Positions 1 to 6,542 of a stretch of DNA of 50,137 bases are shown one piece after another (positions within the stretch are counted from its first letter, which is position 1; every line of letters starts with the position of its first letter). The notes below the pieces were generated by a model. The model was given only the letters and a program-made list of their open reading frames with translations, was not told the DNA's origin and made no database searches. Source of the stretch: JBJXDT01 sp046153505 (GTDB taxonomy: Bacteria > Pseudomonadota > Gammaproteobacteria > Burkholderiales > Methylophilaceae); NCBI GenBank assembly GCA_046153505.1, contig JBJXDT010000086.1:1-50137 (forward strand). The letters run 5' to 3'. A program made the position numbers and the translations under genes.

Positions 1-1147
1 CTTTTTTAGCAATCGCTAGATAATCTGGATCAGATTTAAGCAAGCCCCAACGTTTATGCTGCGTGAGGAACCACATCCCATCTGACAGATAAGGGAAACT
101 CACTTTGCCGTCATTAAAGAATTTCATGTAATTTGGGTCTTCCCATTTCTTACCAATTCCGTTGTCGTAGTGGCCTAAGAAGCGACCTTCAATTACTTCT
201 TCAGGTGCATTTACATACGATTTACTTGCAATGAGTTTGGCTACTTTTGCACGGTTAGCTGTAGCATCGATGTAGCGGCTAGCTTCTAAAATTGCTTTTG
301 TTAATGCAAGTGCGGTATTTGGATTTTTTGCTACAAATTCTGCAGTTGTTCCAAGTACTTTTTCTGGGTGATCTACCCAAATATCTTGGGTCGTTGCAAC
401 TGTGAAACCAACTTTGTCGTAAATTGCACGTGCATTCCATGGCTCACCAACACAGTAACCATCCATATTGCCAATTCGCATATTTGCTACCATTTGTGGA
501 GGAGGCACCACAATTGTTTTAACATCTTTAATTGGGTTGATGCCGTATGTGGCTAACCAGTAATACAACCACATCGCATGAGTACCTGTTGGGAAAGTCT
601 GTGCAAAAGTAAAGTCACGGTTTTCGTTGTCTAGTAATCGTTTTAATGTTGCTCCGGTAGTTACTCCTTTGTCTTTCAATTGGCTTGCTAAGGTAATACC
701 TTGACCATTATTATTAAGTGTCATTAAGATATTCATATCTTTTTGCTGACCACCGATACCCATTTGTACGCCATAGACCAGGCCATACAAAACATGGGCC
801 GCATGTAGTTCGCCATTTACGACTTTGTCACGAACACCGGCCCAAGAAGCTTCTTTCGAAGGAATGATTTTGATACCATATTTTTTATCAAAACCCATTT
901 CCGCAGCTACCACGATTGGGGCGCAGTCTGTTAATGGAATAAATCCGACTTTAACTTCTGTAATTTCTGGAGCATCAGAGCCTGCTGCCCAAGCTGTGCT
1001 ACGAAATCCTTCAGGTACTAAATTAGTCATTGCCGCTGCTCCAAATGCACTTGCAATAGTGGTTTTTAAAAAATTACGACGGTTTGAATCGACAGGCTTA
1101 ATTTCTGGCAGATTCAGTGTCGGAATGTTGTAATCTTTATCGCTCAT
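1..1147 (-). CDS. nrtA: Nitrate ABC transporter substrate-binding protein NrtA (partial, 3' end outside window)
   Basis: This is the periplasmic nitrate-binding component of an NrtABC-type uptake transporter of the CmpA/NrtA family. The ATG is at 1147-1145, and about 382 codons are open to the left edge, so the C-terminus is missing. The N-terminus carries a Tat signal: Arg-Arg at residues 23-24 in the context NRRNFLK, then a hydrophobic stretch rich in Ala and Gly, with a likely cleavage site after AWA near residue 54. Mature-protein motifs typical of the family include VGFIPLTDCAPIVVA, an IGGQQKDMNILMTLNNNGQG stretch and YCVGEPWNARA. The export signal favours the transport protein over the related cytoplasmic sensor NasS. 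The gene lies downstream of nasT and behind an ANTAR-type leader with a terminator, so expression is probably switched by nitrate-dependent antitermination. nrtB and nrtC would be expected beyond the left edge. Confidence 0.9.
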   Translation of the reverse strand, partial: MSDKDYNIPTLNLPEIKPVDSNRRNFLKTTIASAFGAAAMTNLVPEGFRSTAWAAGSDAPEITEVKVGFIPLTDCAPIVVAAEMGFDKKYGIKIIPSKEASWAGVRDKVVNGELHAAHVLYGLVYGVQMGIGGQQKDMNILMTLNNNGQGITLASQLKDKGVTTGATLKRLLDNENRDFTFAQTFPTGTHAMWLYYWLATYGINPIKDVKTIVVPPPQMVANMRIGNMDGYCVGEPWNARAIYDKVGFTVATTQDIWVDHPEKVLGTTAEFVAKNPNTALALTKAILEASRYIDATANRAKVAKLIASKSYVNAPEEVIEGRFLGHYDNGIGKKWEDPNYMKFFNDGKVSFPYLSDGMWFLTQHKRWGLLKSDPDYLAIAKK

Positions 1148-1175
1148 GGTTACTCCTTGGTTAAACAATTTTTCC

Positions 1176-1225
1176 AAAAAAAAACGTCTTGTTACTTAAG
1201 AATTTATTCTTAAGTAACAAGACGT
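1176..1225 (-). terminator. Intrinsic terminator in the nrtA leader (attenuator)
   Basis: On the minus strand a perfect 19-bp stem (arms 1225-1207 and 1202-1184, four-base loop) is followed directly by a run of eight T (1183-1176). It lies between nasT and nrtA, about 30 bases before the nrtA start codon, and it follows two ANTAR-type hairpins. It should stop transcription entering nrtA unless NasT prevents it. Confidence 0.85.
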
Positions 1226-1244
1226 CGTTGTCTTAAATCTATAT

Positions 1245-1298
1245 ATCACACCTACTTTGGTATGATTTTTTATCTCATTTTTTGTCCGCCGTTGGACA
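1245..1298 (-). promoter_or_regulatory. ANTAR dual-hexaloop RNA target of NasT
   Basis: Reading the minus strand, hairpin P1 (1298-1283) has a 5-bp TGTCC/GGACA stem closing the hexaloop AACGGC. Sixteen bases later, hairpin P2 (1266-1245) has an 8-bp stem with one G-U pair closing the hexaloop AAAGTA. Both loops have A at position 1 and G at position 4, the signature recognised by ANTAR domains (known for NasR, EutV and NasT targets). The terminator starts 19 bases after P2. Together with the adjacent nasT gene this indicates nitrate-responsive transcription antitermination of nrtA. Confidence 0.8.
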
Positions 1299-1328
1299 TA
1301 AATCTTTATTACATATTAAAGCTCTTTA

Positions 1329-1934
1329 TTAAACTATCAGAAGTTCTGCTGCGTCTAGTAGTTGCTGCGCCAACTCTACTAATTTAACTTTCTTACTCAT
1401 CGCCATACTGCGCAATAAATTGTAAGCCTCATCTTCATCAATTTTACGCTGTTTCATCATCAAACCTTTTGCACGCTCTATTACCTTACGGTCATCAAGT
1501 TTAGACTTCGCTAGCGTTAATTCGGAGCGTAGACTTTTAAATTCTTCAAACCTAGCAACAGCAGCATCAATGACAGGTGTCAACCTTTCGCTAGGTATAC
1601 TTCCCACTACATAAGCACTAACACCTGCCTTAGTTGCTGCTTTAATTTTTTCCTTGTCGCCATCATGTGTAAACATAACTACAGGCCTAGGATCATGCAT
1701 ACTCATCACGCAAATGTTCTCTAATGTGTCTCGATTCGGTGACTCAGTATCAATAATGACTATATCTGGCTTCATTTCCAAGCACTTAGCTTGCAAATGT
1801 ATGTCATTTTCTACGTGTGCTACCACATCAAACCCATTTTCAATTAAAGATTGCTTTAATGGCTTGATTTTTTTTAGGTCATTATCAACTAGCAACACTT
1901 TAATCACAATGCAAACTAGCAATTGCTGTGCCAT
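1329..1934 (-). CDS. nasT: NasT, ANTAR-domain nitrate antiterminator
   Basis: NasT binds leader RNA and stops terminator formation upstream of nitrate assimilation genes. In known systems the sensor NasS holds it inactive until nitrate or nitrite is present. The protein has an N-terminal receiver-like domain (VLLVDND at 13-19, candidate acceptor Asp62 in IVIIDTES) and a C-terminal ANTAR helix bundle from about residue 137, with the motif VIERAKGLMMKQR. The receiver lacks the usual Lys after the fourth strand (AYVVGSIPS), as is common in NasT proteins. The start is uncertain: ATG at 1934 gives 201 residues, while an in-frame GTG at 1907 gives a start at the usual IKVLLVDND; neither has a clear ribosome binding site. 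It lies just upstream of the dual-hexaloop leader of nrtA. No nasS is seen in the window. Confidence 0.9.
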   Translation of the reverse strand: MAQQLLVCIVIKVLLVDNDLKKIKPLKQSLIENGFDVVAHVENDIHLQAKCLEMKPDIVIIDTESPNRDTLENICVMSMHDPRPVVMFTHDGDKEKIKAATKAGVSAYVVGSIPSERLTPVIDAAVARFEEFKSLRSELTLAKSKLDDRKVIERAKGLMMKQRKIDEDEAYNLLRSMAMSKKVKLVELAQQLLDAAELLIV

Positions 1935-2384
1935 AAAATGGATAAATTATTAACTTGTTGAATTAATTAATAAAATAATCAAATCAATTACAATAAAAGA
2001 TTAAAATATTCTTGTATAAACGCACTACCAAGGTGCGAATGCACCAAGTTAATAATCATCAATTATTATGTTTAACTAAACTAACAGCAAAATTTATCTT
2101 AAAAAAATTAACTATATTGGTCGATTTTTAATTCTCATCCAAAAGTAAATAAGATAGGCTGGCTAAATACTTGTTCGCTTTTTGGCTGAACCTAGAAAGC
2201 TCCTTACTGAGATATATCGACCCAAAGAAGACTTTCATTCTGTCTATATTGATCTATTGGCTTACCAAGTTCAACAGACCTAATGAATTTTCTGCTTTTA
2301 TAACGCAACAATCAAAAATATTCGAACAATTTTCTGTTTGCGTACTCTTAACCCGTATATTTAAATTTAACAATAAGGTTAATC
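1935..2384. other. Intergenic region between nasT and the tiny plus-strand genes
   Basis: This AT-rich stretch of 450 bases is flanked by divergent genes, so it should hold the nasT promoter (minus) and the promoter for the small genes at 2385 (plus). An NtrC-like dyad at 2021-2045 is the only strong site I see. A convincing sigma-54 element (TGGCAC-N5-TTGC) is not visible in either direction. The open frame at 2171-2392 starts with TTG and has no family signature or ribosome binding site, so I do not call it a gene. Confidence 0.5.
2021..2045. promoter_or_regulatory. NtrC-like binding dyad upstream of nasT
   Basis: GCACTA (2022-2027) and GGTGC (2032-2036) are spaced exactly as in the NtrC consensus (TGCACTA-N4-GGTGCA). 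A further GCACC half-site follows at 2041-2045. Nitrogen control of nitrate assimilation through NtrC is well established. The position, about 90 bases upstream of nasT, fits an activator site. The missing sigma-54 promoter is the main reservation. Confidence 0.45.
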
Positions 2385-2558
2385 ATGGCTAATCAAGAAA
2401 GTTTTCATAAAGTATCATCAATAGATGAAATGGTAGCGCATGTTTGTTTTTGTAAGTTACGCTCTCATTGTCATGATAAAAATAGTAATGAGTGCATGCG
2501 CAAAAGAAATATTTATGCAGACTTCATGAAAAAGAAAACTGAAGAACGATTAGTTTAA
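2385..2558 (+). CDS. Tiny Cys/His-rich hypothetical protein (57 aa)
   Basis: The frame runs from ATG at 2385 to TAA at 2556-2558, with an AAGG ribosome binding site at 2375-2378. I do not recognise the family. The centre carries four Cys and two His in the arrangement CFCKLRSHCH...NEC within residues 21-37, suggesting a small metal-binding fold (zinc or iron-sulfur); the C-terminus is Lys/Arg-rich. There is no signal peptide, so it is probably cytoplasmic. The next small gene starts nine bases after its stop, pointing to a two-gene operon. Reality as a gene is supported by the ribosome binding site, the tight spacing and the ordered Cys pattern, but not by homology. Confidence 0.6.
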   Translation: MANQESFHKVSSIDEMVAHVCFCKLRSHCHDKNSNECMRKRNIYADFMKKKTEERLV

Positions 2559-2567
2559 GGGGCTACT

Positions 2568-2720
2568 ATGCAAAGCGATGAACAATTAATAAAGCTACTT
2601 GAGGCAAGCCATGCCAAATTATCCGAGATTAATACAAATATGCTCAAGGTTTTTTGGATAGTTGCTATTTTCGCTTTATTGTATTTTGGGCTGATGATGT
2701 ATTTGTTGTTTTTTAAATAG
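2568..2720 (+). CDS. Tiny single-span membrane protein (50 aa)
   Basis: This reads from ATG at 2568 to TAG at 2718-2720, preceded by a strong AAGGGG ribosome binding site (2557-2562) that overlaps the stop of the upstream tiny gene. Residues 1-25 are polar and helix-prone. Residues 27-49 form one hydrophobic span (FWIVAIFALLYFGLMMYLLF) ending in Lys, consistent with a small inner-membrane protein with its N-terminus in the cytoplasm. I do not recognise the family. Pairing with the Cys-rich protein suggests a small membrane-associated unit, but no function can be named. Confidence 0.6.
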   Translation: MQSDEQLIKLLEASHAKLSEINTNMLKVFWIVAIFALLYFGLMMYLLFFK

Positions 2721-2780
2721 CTCCTTATACTTCCTACCCATAAGCGACATTTAATCACTTTATCCACATAGTAAATTCAA

Positions 2781-3167
2781 TTAAATAGACTGTATATGCC
2801 AAGCAGACAAAACACCCGCAACTCCTAATATAATCAGTGATAATGGGGCTGCCCACATATGTAGAAAGCTAGATATATATACAATTGTTGGGTCCGAAGG
2901 AAGGTATCGAACAGTAACTCTTGCACCGGTCGCAGGAGTTTTGGCTACTCCACCTGCAACTGAAGTGAATTGGTGTTCTTTTCCCATAGCGTCCATGTAT
3001 GTGACTATTGGAATTTGAAAAATAGAATCTTCTGAATTACGCACTTGATGACCAACAACTGTTCCGATTGATTTAGCGCCAAAGAATAGAACACGGCAAC
3101 GACGAAATGAAAGCCAAGCCGCAAGAATGAGGAAAAGTACACCAACAACTGCAAAGTATATTTTCAA
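2781..3167 (-). CDS. DUF3592 family membrane protein
   Basis: A 128-residue protein with an N-terminal hydrophobic helix (about residues 3-20), a central extracytoplasmic beta-rich segment (TGARVTVRYLPSDPTIVYI is the typical DUF3592 pattern: variable sheet, then YxPxDPxxAxI) and a C-terminal membrane helix (about 105-124). The function of the family is unknown. The frame opens with TTG at 3167; a stop codon lies four codons upstream in the same frame, so no longer ATG start exists, and the ribosome binding site is weak. It is separated from tetR by 150 bases and is probably a single-gene unit. Confidence 0.75.
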   Translation of the reverse strand: MKIYFAVVGVLFLILAAWLSFRRCRVLFFGAKSIGTVVGHQVRNSEDSIFQIPIVTYMDAMGKEHQFTSVAGGVAKTPATGARVTVRYLPSDPTIVYISSFLHMWAAPLSLIILGVAGVLSAWHIQSI

Positions 3168-3317
3168 TTGAGCTGCCTAATGAATTTGAAAATCAGCTTT
3201 TACAAATGGTCATCATGCCTATATTTGATGATAAATGAAAGCCTAAGAAGTGCTTCTTATAAAAGAAGACATTGAAAACTTAAACTCCCGACCCTAAGCT
3301 GACCTTTAGTCAATTTT

Positions 3318-3929
3318 TTAGGAACTTGTGGGCCAATTCTTTAGAGCTAAATTGCTTACTGCCAACAAGTCTTCTTTCGTGGCTCCGCTTGTTGCTTGCA
3401 CAGACATACCTTGGTGTAGTATTGCGAGGAATTTGGCTAAATCCTTGGTCACAACGGAGTCAGGTAAATCACCCTCTTGCTTGGCTTTTTCAAAACGCTT
3501 TGCTAATAAATCCTCATAGCCTTTCCTGAATTTAATTAACGTTTCACGCACACCTTCAGCCTCTTCTCCACAAGATAATGCACCCTGTACGATCATACAA
3601 CCTTTATGGTTGTTTGAACTTGTTAGCGCCTCAGCAGCTTTTTCTAAAAAGCTTTCAGCCACTTTCCGCGCGGTTGGTTCATTCACAACTTCCATGACAA
3701 AAGCCACTGGACCAGAGGCATAACTACCTAGAGCTTTTTTGAATAGTTCCTCCTTGTTTCCAAATGCAGCATAGAGACTAGGCTTGTTGATACCAAGTAC
3801 GTCTGTTAATTCAGCAATGGATGTACCCTCGTAGCCTCTTTTCCAAAACACCTGCAAGGCTTTATTAAGCGCATCATCCATATCAAAAATCCTTGGTCGA
3901 CCTCTCAATTTAGTAATTACAGTAGTCAT
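3318..3929 (-). CDS. TetR/AcrR family transcriptional regulator
   Basis: A 203-residue repressor-type protein. The N-terminal helix-turn-helix spans about residues 10-56, with the family motifs GRPRIFD, GTSIAELTDVLGINKPSLY and FGNKEELF. The C-terminal ligand domain has the GCMIVQGAL stretch found in the TetR subgroup with a TetR_C_6-like regulatory domain. The ligand cannot be predicted. The gene is divergent from the alpha/beta hydrolase at 4161 across a 231-base intergenic region that holds a promoter and an imperfect dyad, so it probably represses that hydrolase and perhaps itself. ATG at 3929-3927. Confidence 0.85.
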   Translation of the reverse strand: MTTVITKLRGRPRIFDMDDALNKALQVFWKRGYEGTSIAELTDVLGINKPSLYAAFGNKEELFKKALGSYASGPVAFVMEVVNEPTARKVAESFLEKAAEALTSSNNHKGCMIVQGALSCGEEAEGVRETLIKFRKGYEDLLAKRFEKAKQEGDLPDSVVTKDLAKFLAILHQGMSVQATSGATKEDLLAVSNLALKNWPTSS

Positions 3930-3976
3930 GAGTTATAGCTTTCTTTAATTAATATACCAATTGTTACAAATAATTG

Positions 3977-4013
3977 TTGACAAGGCAAGTACAAGTAAAT
4001 TATATTTGTGTAC
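3977..4013 (+). promoter_or_regulatory. Promoter of the alpha/beta hydrolase with possible TetR operator
   Basis: A TTGACA -35 box (3977-3982) is followed after 18 bases by TATATT (4001-4006), a good sigma-70 promoter pointing at the hydrolase. An imperfect dyad GTACA-N15-TGTAC (3989-4013) overlaps the -10 box, a typical place for a TetR repressor. The long leader (about 150 bases to the ATG) is unexplained. Confidence 0.5.
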
Positions 4014-4160
4014 CGTTTGTTATATAAATAATAAATATTTACATGCAAGATTGAAAGACAAAACAGAAATGCGCTATGAAAACATGCGAATTACTACCTT
4101 ATTAGTGGTTGGCATTCAGCGAATTTCAACTGTTTATATTGAAACTTAAAGGAGCTACAA

Positions 4161-5066
4161 ATGAATAAATTGCTAACATCCCTATTTAACTTTTCTAATA
4201 CATATAATGTCATTGAAACTGGTCAAGGATCAGTAGAAAATAAGTTAGAAACTGCACCCACTAAATTTATCGAAGCTAATGGGATTAAATTCTCATATCG
4301 AACCCTAGGACCAGCTTCAGGTATACCACTAGTTCTTCTTCAGCACTTTACTGGCACTATGGATGGATGGGATCCAGCCGTTATTAATGCTTTAGCAAGA
4401 ACTCGACCTGTTATTGCCTTCAATAACAAAGGAGTTGGCTCAACTTATGGCAAAGTTTCAGATAGCATTTCGGAAATGACCAATGATGCTTTTACATTCA
4501 TTAGTGCATTGGGTCACAAAAAAGTTGATTTACTGGGTTTTTCTATGGGTGGATTCGTTGCCCAAGAGCTGGCGGCAAAGCATCCTGAACTCATCAATAA
4601 AGTAATCATTGCAGGTACCACGCATCAAGGTGGCGGCAATAACCTAATGAAAGTTCTTGGCGAAGCATTTTCAAGAGTGAACGCATCTGATCCACGTGAT
4701 TATCTGTTCTTCTCACAATCAGACGCTGGCAAAAAAGCAGGCAGTGAATTCTTATCACGTGTTTATGCACGCCAGCAAGGCCGTGATCCTGAAAGCGGTA
4801 AGGAAATTGCAGATGCACACGGTAAAGCATTGATTGTATGGACAAGTACACCAGATCCAGAATTTAAGACACTTAAGGCCATCAATCAGCCTGTATTGGT
4901 GGTCACTGGTAGCAATGACACAATGTTGCCAGCAGATGGTTCAATTGAAATGTATAAGCAACTTAAAAATGCACAATTAGTCCTTTATCCCGACTCCAAC
5001 CATGGTTCTATATTTCAGCATCACGATTCTTTTGTTAACACAGCTAATTATTTCTTAAGTCATTAA
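4161..5066 (+). CDS. Alpha/beta hydrolase
   Basis: A 301-residue alpha/beta-fold hydrolase with the full catalytic triad visible: nucleophile Ser128 in GFSMGG, acid Asp253 in TGSNDTM, and His281 in NHGSIF. The oxyanion-hole region is LLQHFTGTMDGWDP near residue 60. The sequence resembles haloperoxidase/enol-lactonase-type esterases; the substrate is unknown. A strong AAAGGAG ribosome binding site precedes the ATG. The first 30 residues are polar and extend beyond the fold; they show no export signal. The divergent TetR gene suggests a stress- or compound-induced detoxification role (inference). Confidence 0.85.
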   Translation: MNKLLTSLFNFSNTYNVIETGQGSVENKLETAPTKFIEANGIKFSYRTLGPASGIPLVLLQHFTGTMDGWDPAVINALARTRPVIAFNNKGVGSTYGKVSDSISEMTNDAFTFISALGHKKVDLLGFSMGGFVAQELAAKHPELINKVIIAGTTHQGGGNNLMKVLGEAFSRVNASDPRDYLFFSQSDAGKKAGSEFLSRVYARQQGRDPESGKEIADAHGKALIVWTSTPDPEFKTLKAINQPVLVVTGSNDTMLPADGSIEMYKQLKNAQLVLYPDSNHGSIFQHHDSFVNTANYFLSH

Positions 5067-5076
5067 ATTTGAATGA

Positions 5077-5098
5077 CCACAGCTACAAATAGCTGTGG
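5077..5098. terminator. Hairpin after the alpha/beta hydrolase gene
   Basis: A perfect 9-bp stem CCACAGCTA/TAGCTGTGG with a four-base loop lies 11 bases after the hydrolase stop. The following sequence is CCATTTCCATT rather than a clean T run, so termination may be weak. The remaining bases up to the toxin gene at 5338 hold nothing I can support. Confidence 0.55.
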
Positions 5099-5337
5099 CC
5101 ATTTCCATTAATAATTAAATATGAAATTAAGCTGACGAATGAATGCACATCAATACCACCCATATTTTGACATTAAACTCCAAGTCTGCTTTTGGCCGAA
5201 TGTGCCCTGACAACTTTTCAAAATCCTAGCATTAAGGCCGCCATTCTTATATGCACAAAGCCGTATCGCTCGCTCAATACCTACCACTAAAATCAAGCTT
5301 CTCGACCTGTTTATACACATGGCATAGCTTATCAAGT

Positions 5338-5739
5338 TTACTTTCTAGCGCTGTATGCCAATGCCGCCCTAGCAACTAAATTAGGTGCAAGGACGCCGAT
5401 TTTTGGCTGATTGCCAATTTGTTTTCCAGAATGGATTCCAAACCAGGTATCACAAAATGGTAGCTTTACTTGATGGTTAAAATCAAACTTGGTGTCATAG
5501 GCTAGCCCAGACAAAGTAAAGCTGGCGCCATCACCTTTCTCAATTTTAAATTCTGATGGATATAATCGATTAAGTTTTTGCGTAGTGCCATAGATGACAG
5601 TCACAATGGGATTGCAATTAGCATCCAACCCAAGCTCTATGATAAGCGCAGGCCTCGGCTTAGGTCCTGGCTTGCCAATCCTTTCAGGAAATAGGCACCA
5701 CACAATATCGCCAACAACAGGCTCAGAAAAATACTTCAA
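5338..5739 (-). CDS. PemK/MazF-like type II toxin (putative)
   Basis: A 133-residue protein with the N-terminal pattern of the PemK/MazF-like fold: VGDIVWCLFPER followed by GPKPRPALII, then a core strand IVTVIYGTTQ. Known members are mRNA-cleaving endoribonucleases neutralised by a co-encoded antitoxin. The remainder is more divergent than classical MazF, so the activity is not certain. The frame opens with TTG at 5739 only seven bases after the antitoxin stop, and no ATG is available; a weak start downstream of the antitoxin gene would keep toxin output low. It is co-directional with the antitoxin gene immediately upstream. Confidence 0.65.
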   Translation of the reverse strand: MKYFSEPVVGDIVWCLFPERIGKPGPKPRPALIIELGLDANCNPIVTVIYGTTQKLNRLYPSEFKIEKGDGASFTLSGLAYDTKFDFNHQVKLPFCDTWFGIHSGKQIGNQPKIGVLAPNLVARAALAYSARK

Positions 5740-5745
5740 ATCAGA

Positions 5746-6051
5746 TCAACCAAACAAAGTGCTGGTCATCGGCATATTCTGATTGATGCCTGATAATGTT
5801 TTGATTTTATTTATCTGCGACTCTGTTAAAGGCCCATCATCCATCTCGTAAGCAGGAATAACTTCTCTTGCTAATTTTGACAGCGCAAAATGCACCACGT
5901 CGGTTTCATTAAAACCCAATAGTTCAGCCATACGCTTCACTGTCTGCTTCTGAACGCCCATCACGGTGTCTTTGTGTTTAAACTTCAACAACATTGTTGA
6001 AGGCGTCTCACGCTTTGAATGTGAAGATGTGATTTTTGCTGTAGTTGCCAT
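5746..6051 (-). CDS. Putative antitoxin partner of the PemK-like toxin
   Basis: A 101-residue protein from ATG at 6051; a longer GTG start at 6063 is less likely because a GGGAA ribosome binding site sits just before the ATG. The region MLLKFKHKDTVMGVQKQTVKRMAELLG... resembles a ribbon-helix-helix or small DNA-binding domain with a strand followed by helices; the C-terminus is polar, as expected for a toxin-wrapping tail. I do not recognise a named family. Assignment rests on size, position directly upstream of the toxin with a six-base gap, and two direct repeats in its promoter that look like an autoregulatory operator. Confidence 0.6.
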   Translation of the reverse strand: MATTAKITSSHSKRETPSTMLLKFKHKDTVMGVQKQTVKRMAELLGFNETDVVHFALSKLAREVIPAYEMDDGPLTESQINKIKTLSGINQNMPMTSTLFG

Positions 6052-6070
6052 AATGATTCCCACAAAATAA

Positions 6071-6110
6071 AAGTATATACAAAGTATATACCTAAGTTAT
6101 ATTTTGTCAA
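6071..6110 (-). promoter_or_regulatory. Toxin-antitoxin promoter with direct-repeat operator
   Basis: On the minus strand TTGACA (6110-6105) and TATACT (6088-6083) are spaced by 16 bases. The ten-base word AAGTATATAC occurs twice (6071-6080 and 6082-6091, an 11-base period, about one helical turn) across the -10 box and start site. This is the layout expected for autorepression by the antitoxin. Confidence 0.6.
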
Positions 6111-6141
6111 CCATTTAAATAGCATTAGCGCAAAAGTATAA

Positions 6142-6375
6142 TGGCCTATCGCAGCTTCTTATCAAGCTCCAATTCTCGTATGTGACAGCAATTGGCCGAC
6201 TGTTGTCTGTGATAGGGAAAGGTTGACCGTCAGCTTTGGGGATTTTTTACGTCATCTAGATAATTTAATTGAGTGCCCCAGGTGTGCCATTTGCACCAAC
6301 CCTGAATGTCAGCTAGCCGACATTCAAAAATGCAAATCATCAGATTTGCATAATTGTTCACTAAGCTACTTTTAA
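6142..6375 (+). pseudogene. Cys-rich open frame without a start codon (possible gene remnant)
   Basis: The 490-base gap between the antitoxin and glmS holds one plus-strand frame of 78 codons closed by TAA at 6373-6375. It has no ATG or GTG; the first possible start is a TTG near the middle. Its second half encodes an ordered-looking segment with CPRCAICTNPEC and later KC and NC, resembling a metal or iron-sulfur site, and the DNA also contains two small dyads (6304-6325 and 6331-6350). It could be the decayed end of a lost gene or chance. Bases 6376-6540 show nothing else. Confidence 0.3.
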
Positions 6376-6542
6376 GTCAAATAAACTATGAAACGCTGAT
6401 ATCAAATGATATTTGAATAAATTATCCGCAATTATTAACTGTTAGTTAATTAATTTTATAGCTTAATAAAAACAATAGCTTATTTATTTAAAATATCCAT
6501 AATATTAGTCATCTAAAGGAAGAGTAGTTAGTTACTTTAAAC

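Noticed and set aside
2171..2392. 73-codon plus-strand frame upstream of the tiny genes
   Set aside because: TTG start, no ribosome binding site, no recognisable motif, and it overlaps the real start at 2385 in another frame.
2760..2768. Perfect DnaA box TTATCCACA between the tiny genes and the DUF3592 gene
   Set aside because: A single nine-base match far from dnaA, with no cluster of further boxes; expected by chance in AT-rich DNA.
3961..4149. 62-codon frame in the tetR-hydrolase intergenic region
   Set aside because: It runs across the promoter and candidate operator and lacks a ribosome binding site; more likely untranslated leader.
5150..5335. 61-codon minus-strand frame before the toxin gene
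   Set aside because: No plausible ribosome binding site or family features; adjacent to the toxin stop with low-complexity composition.
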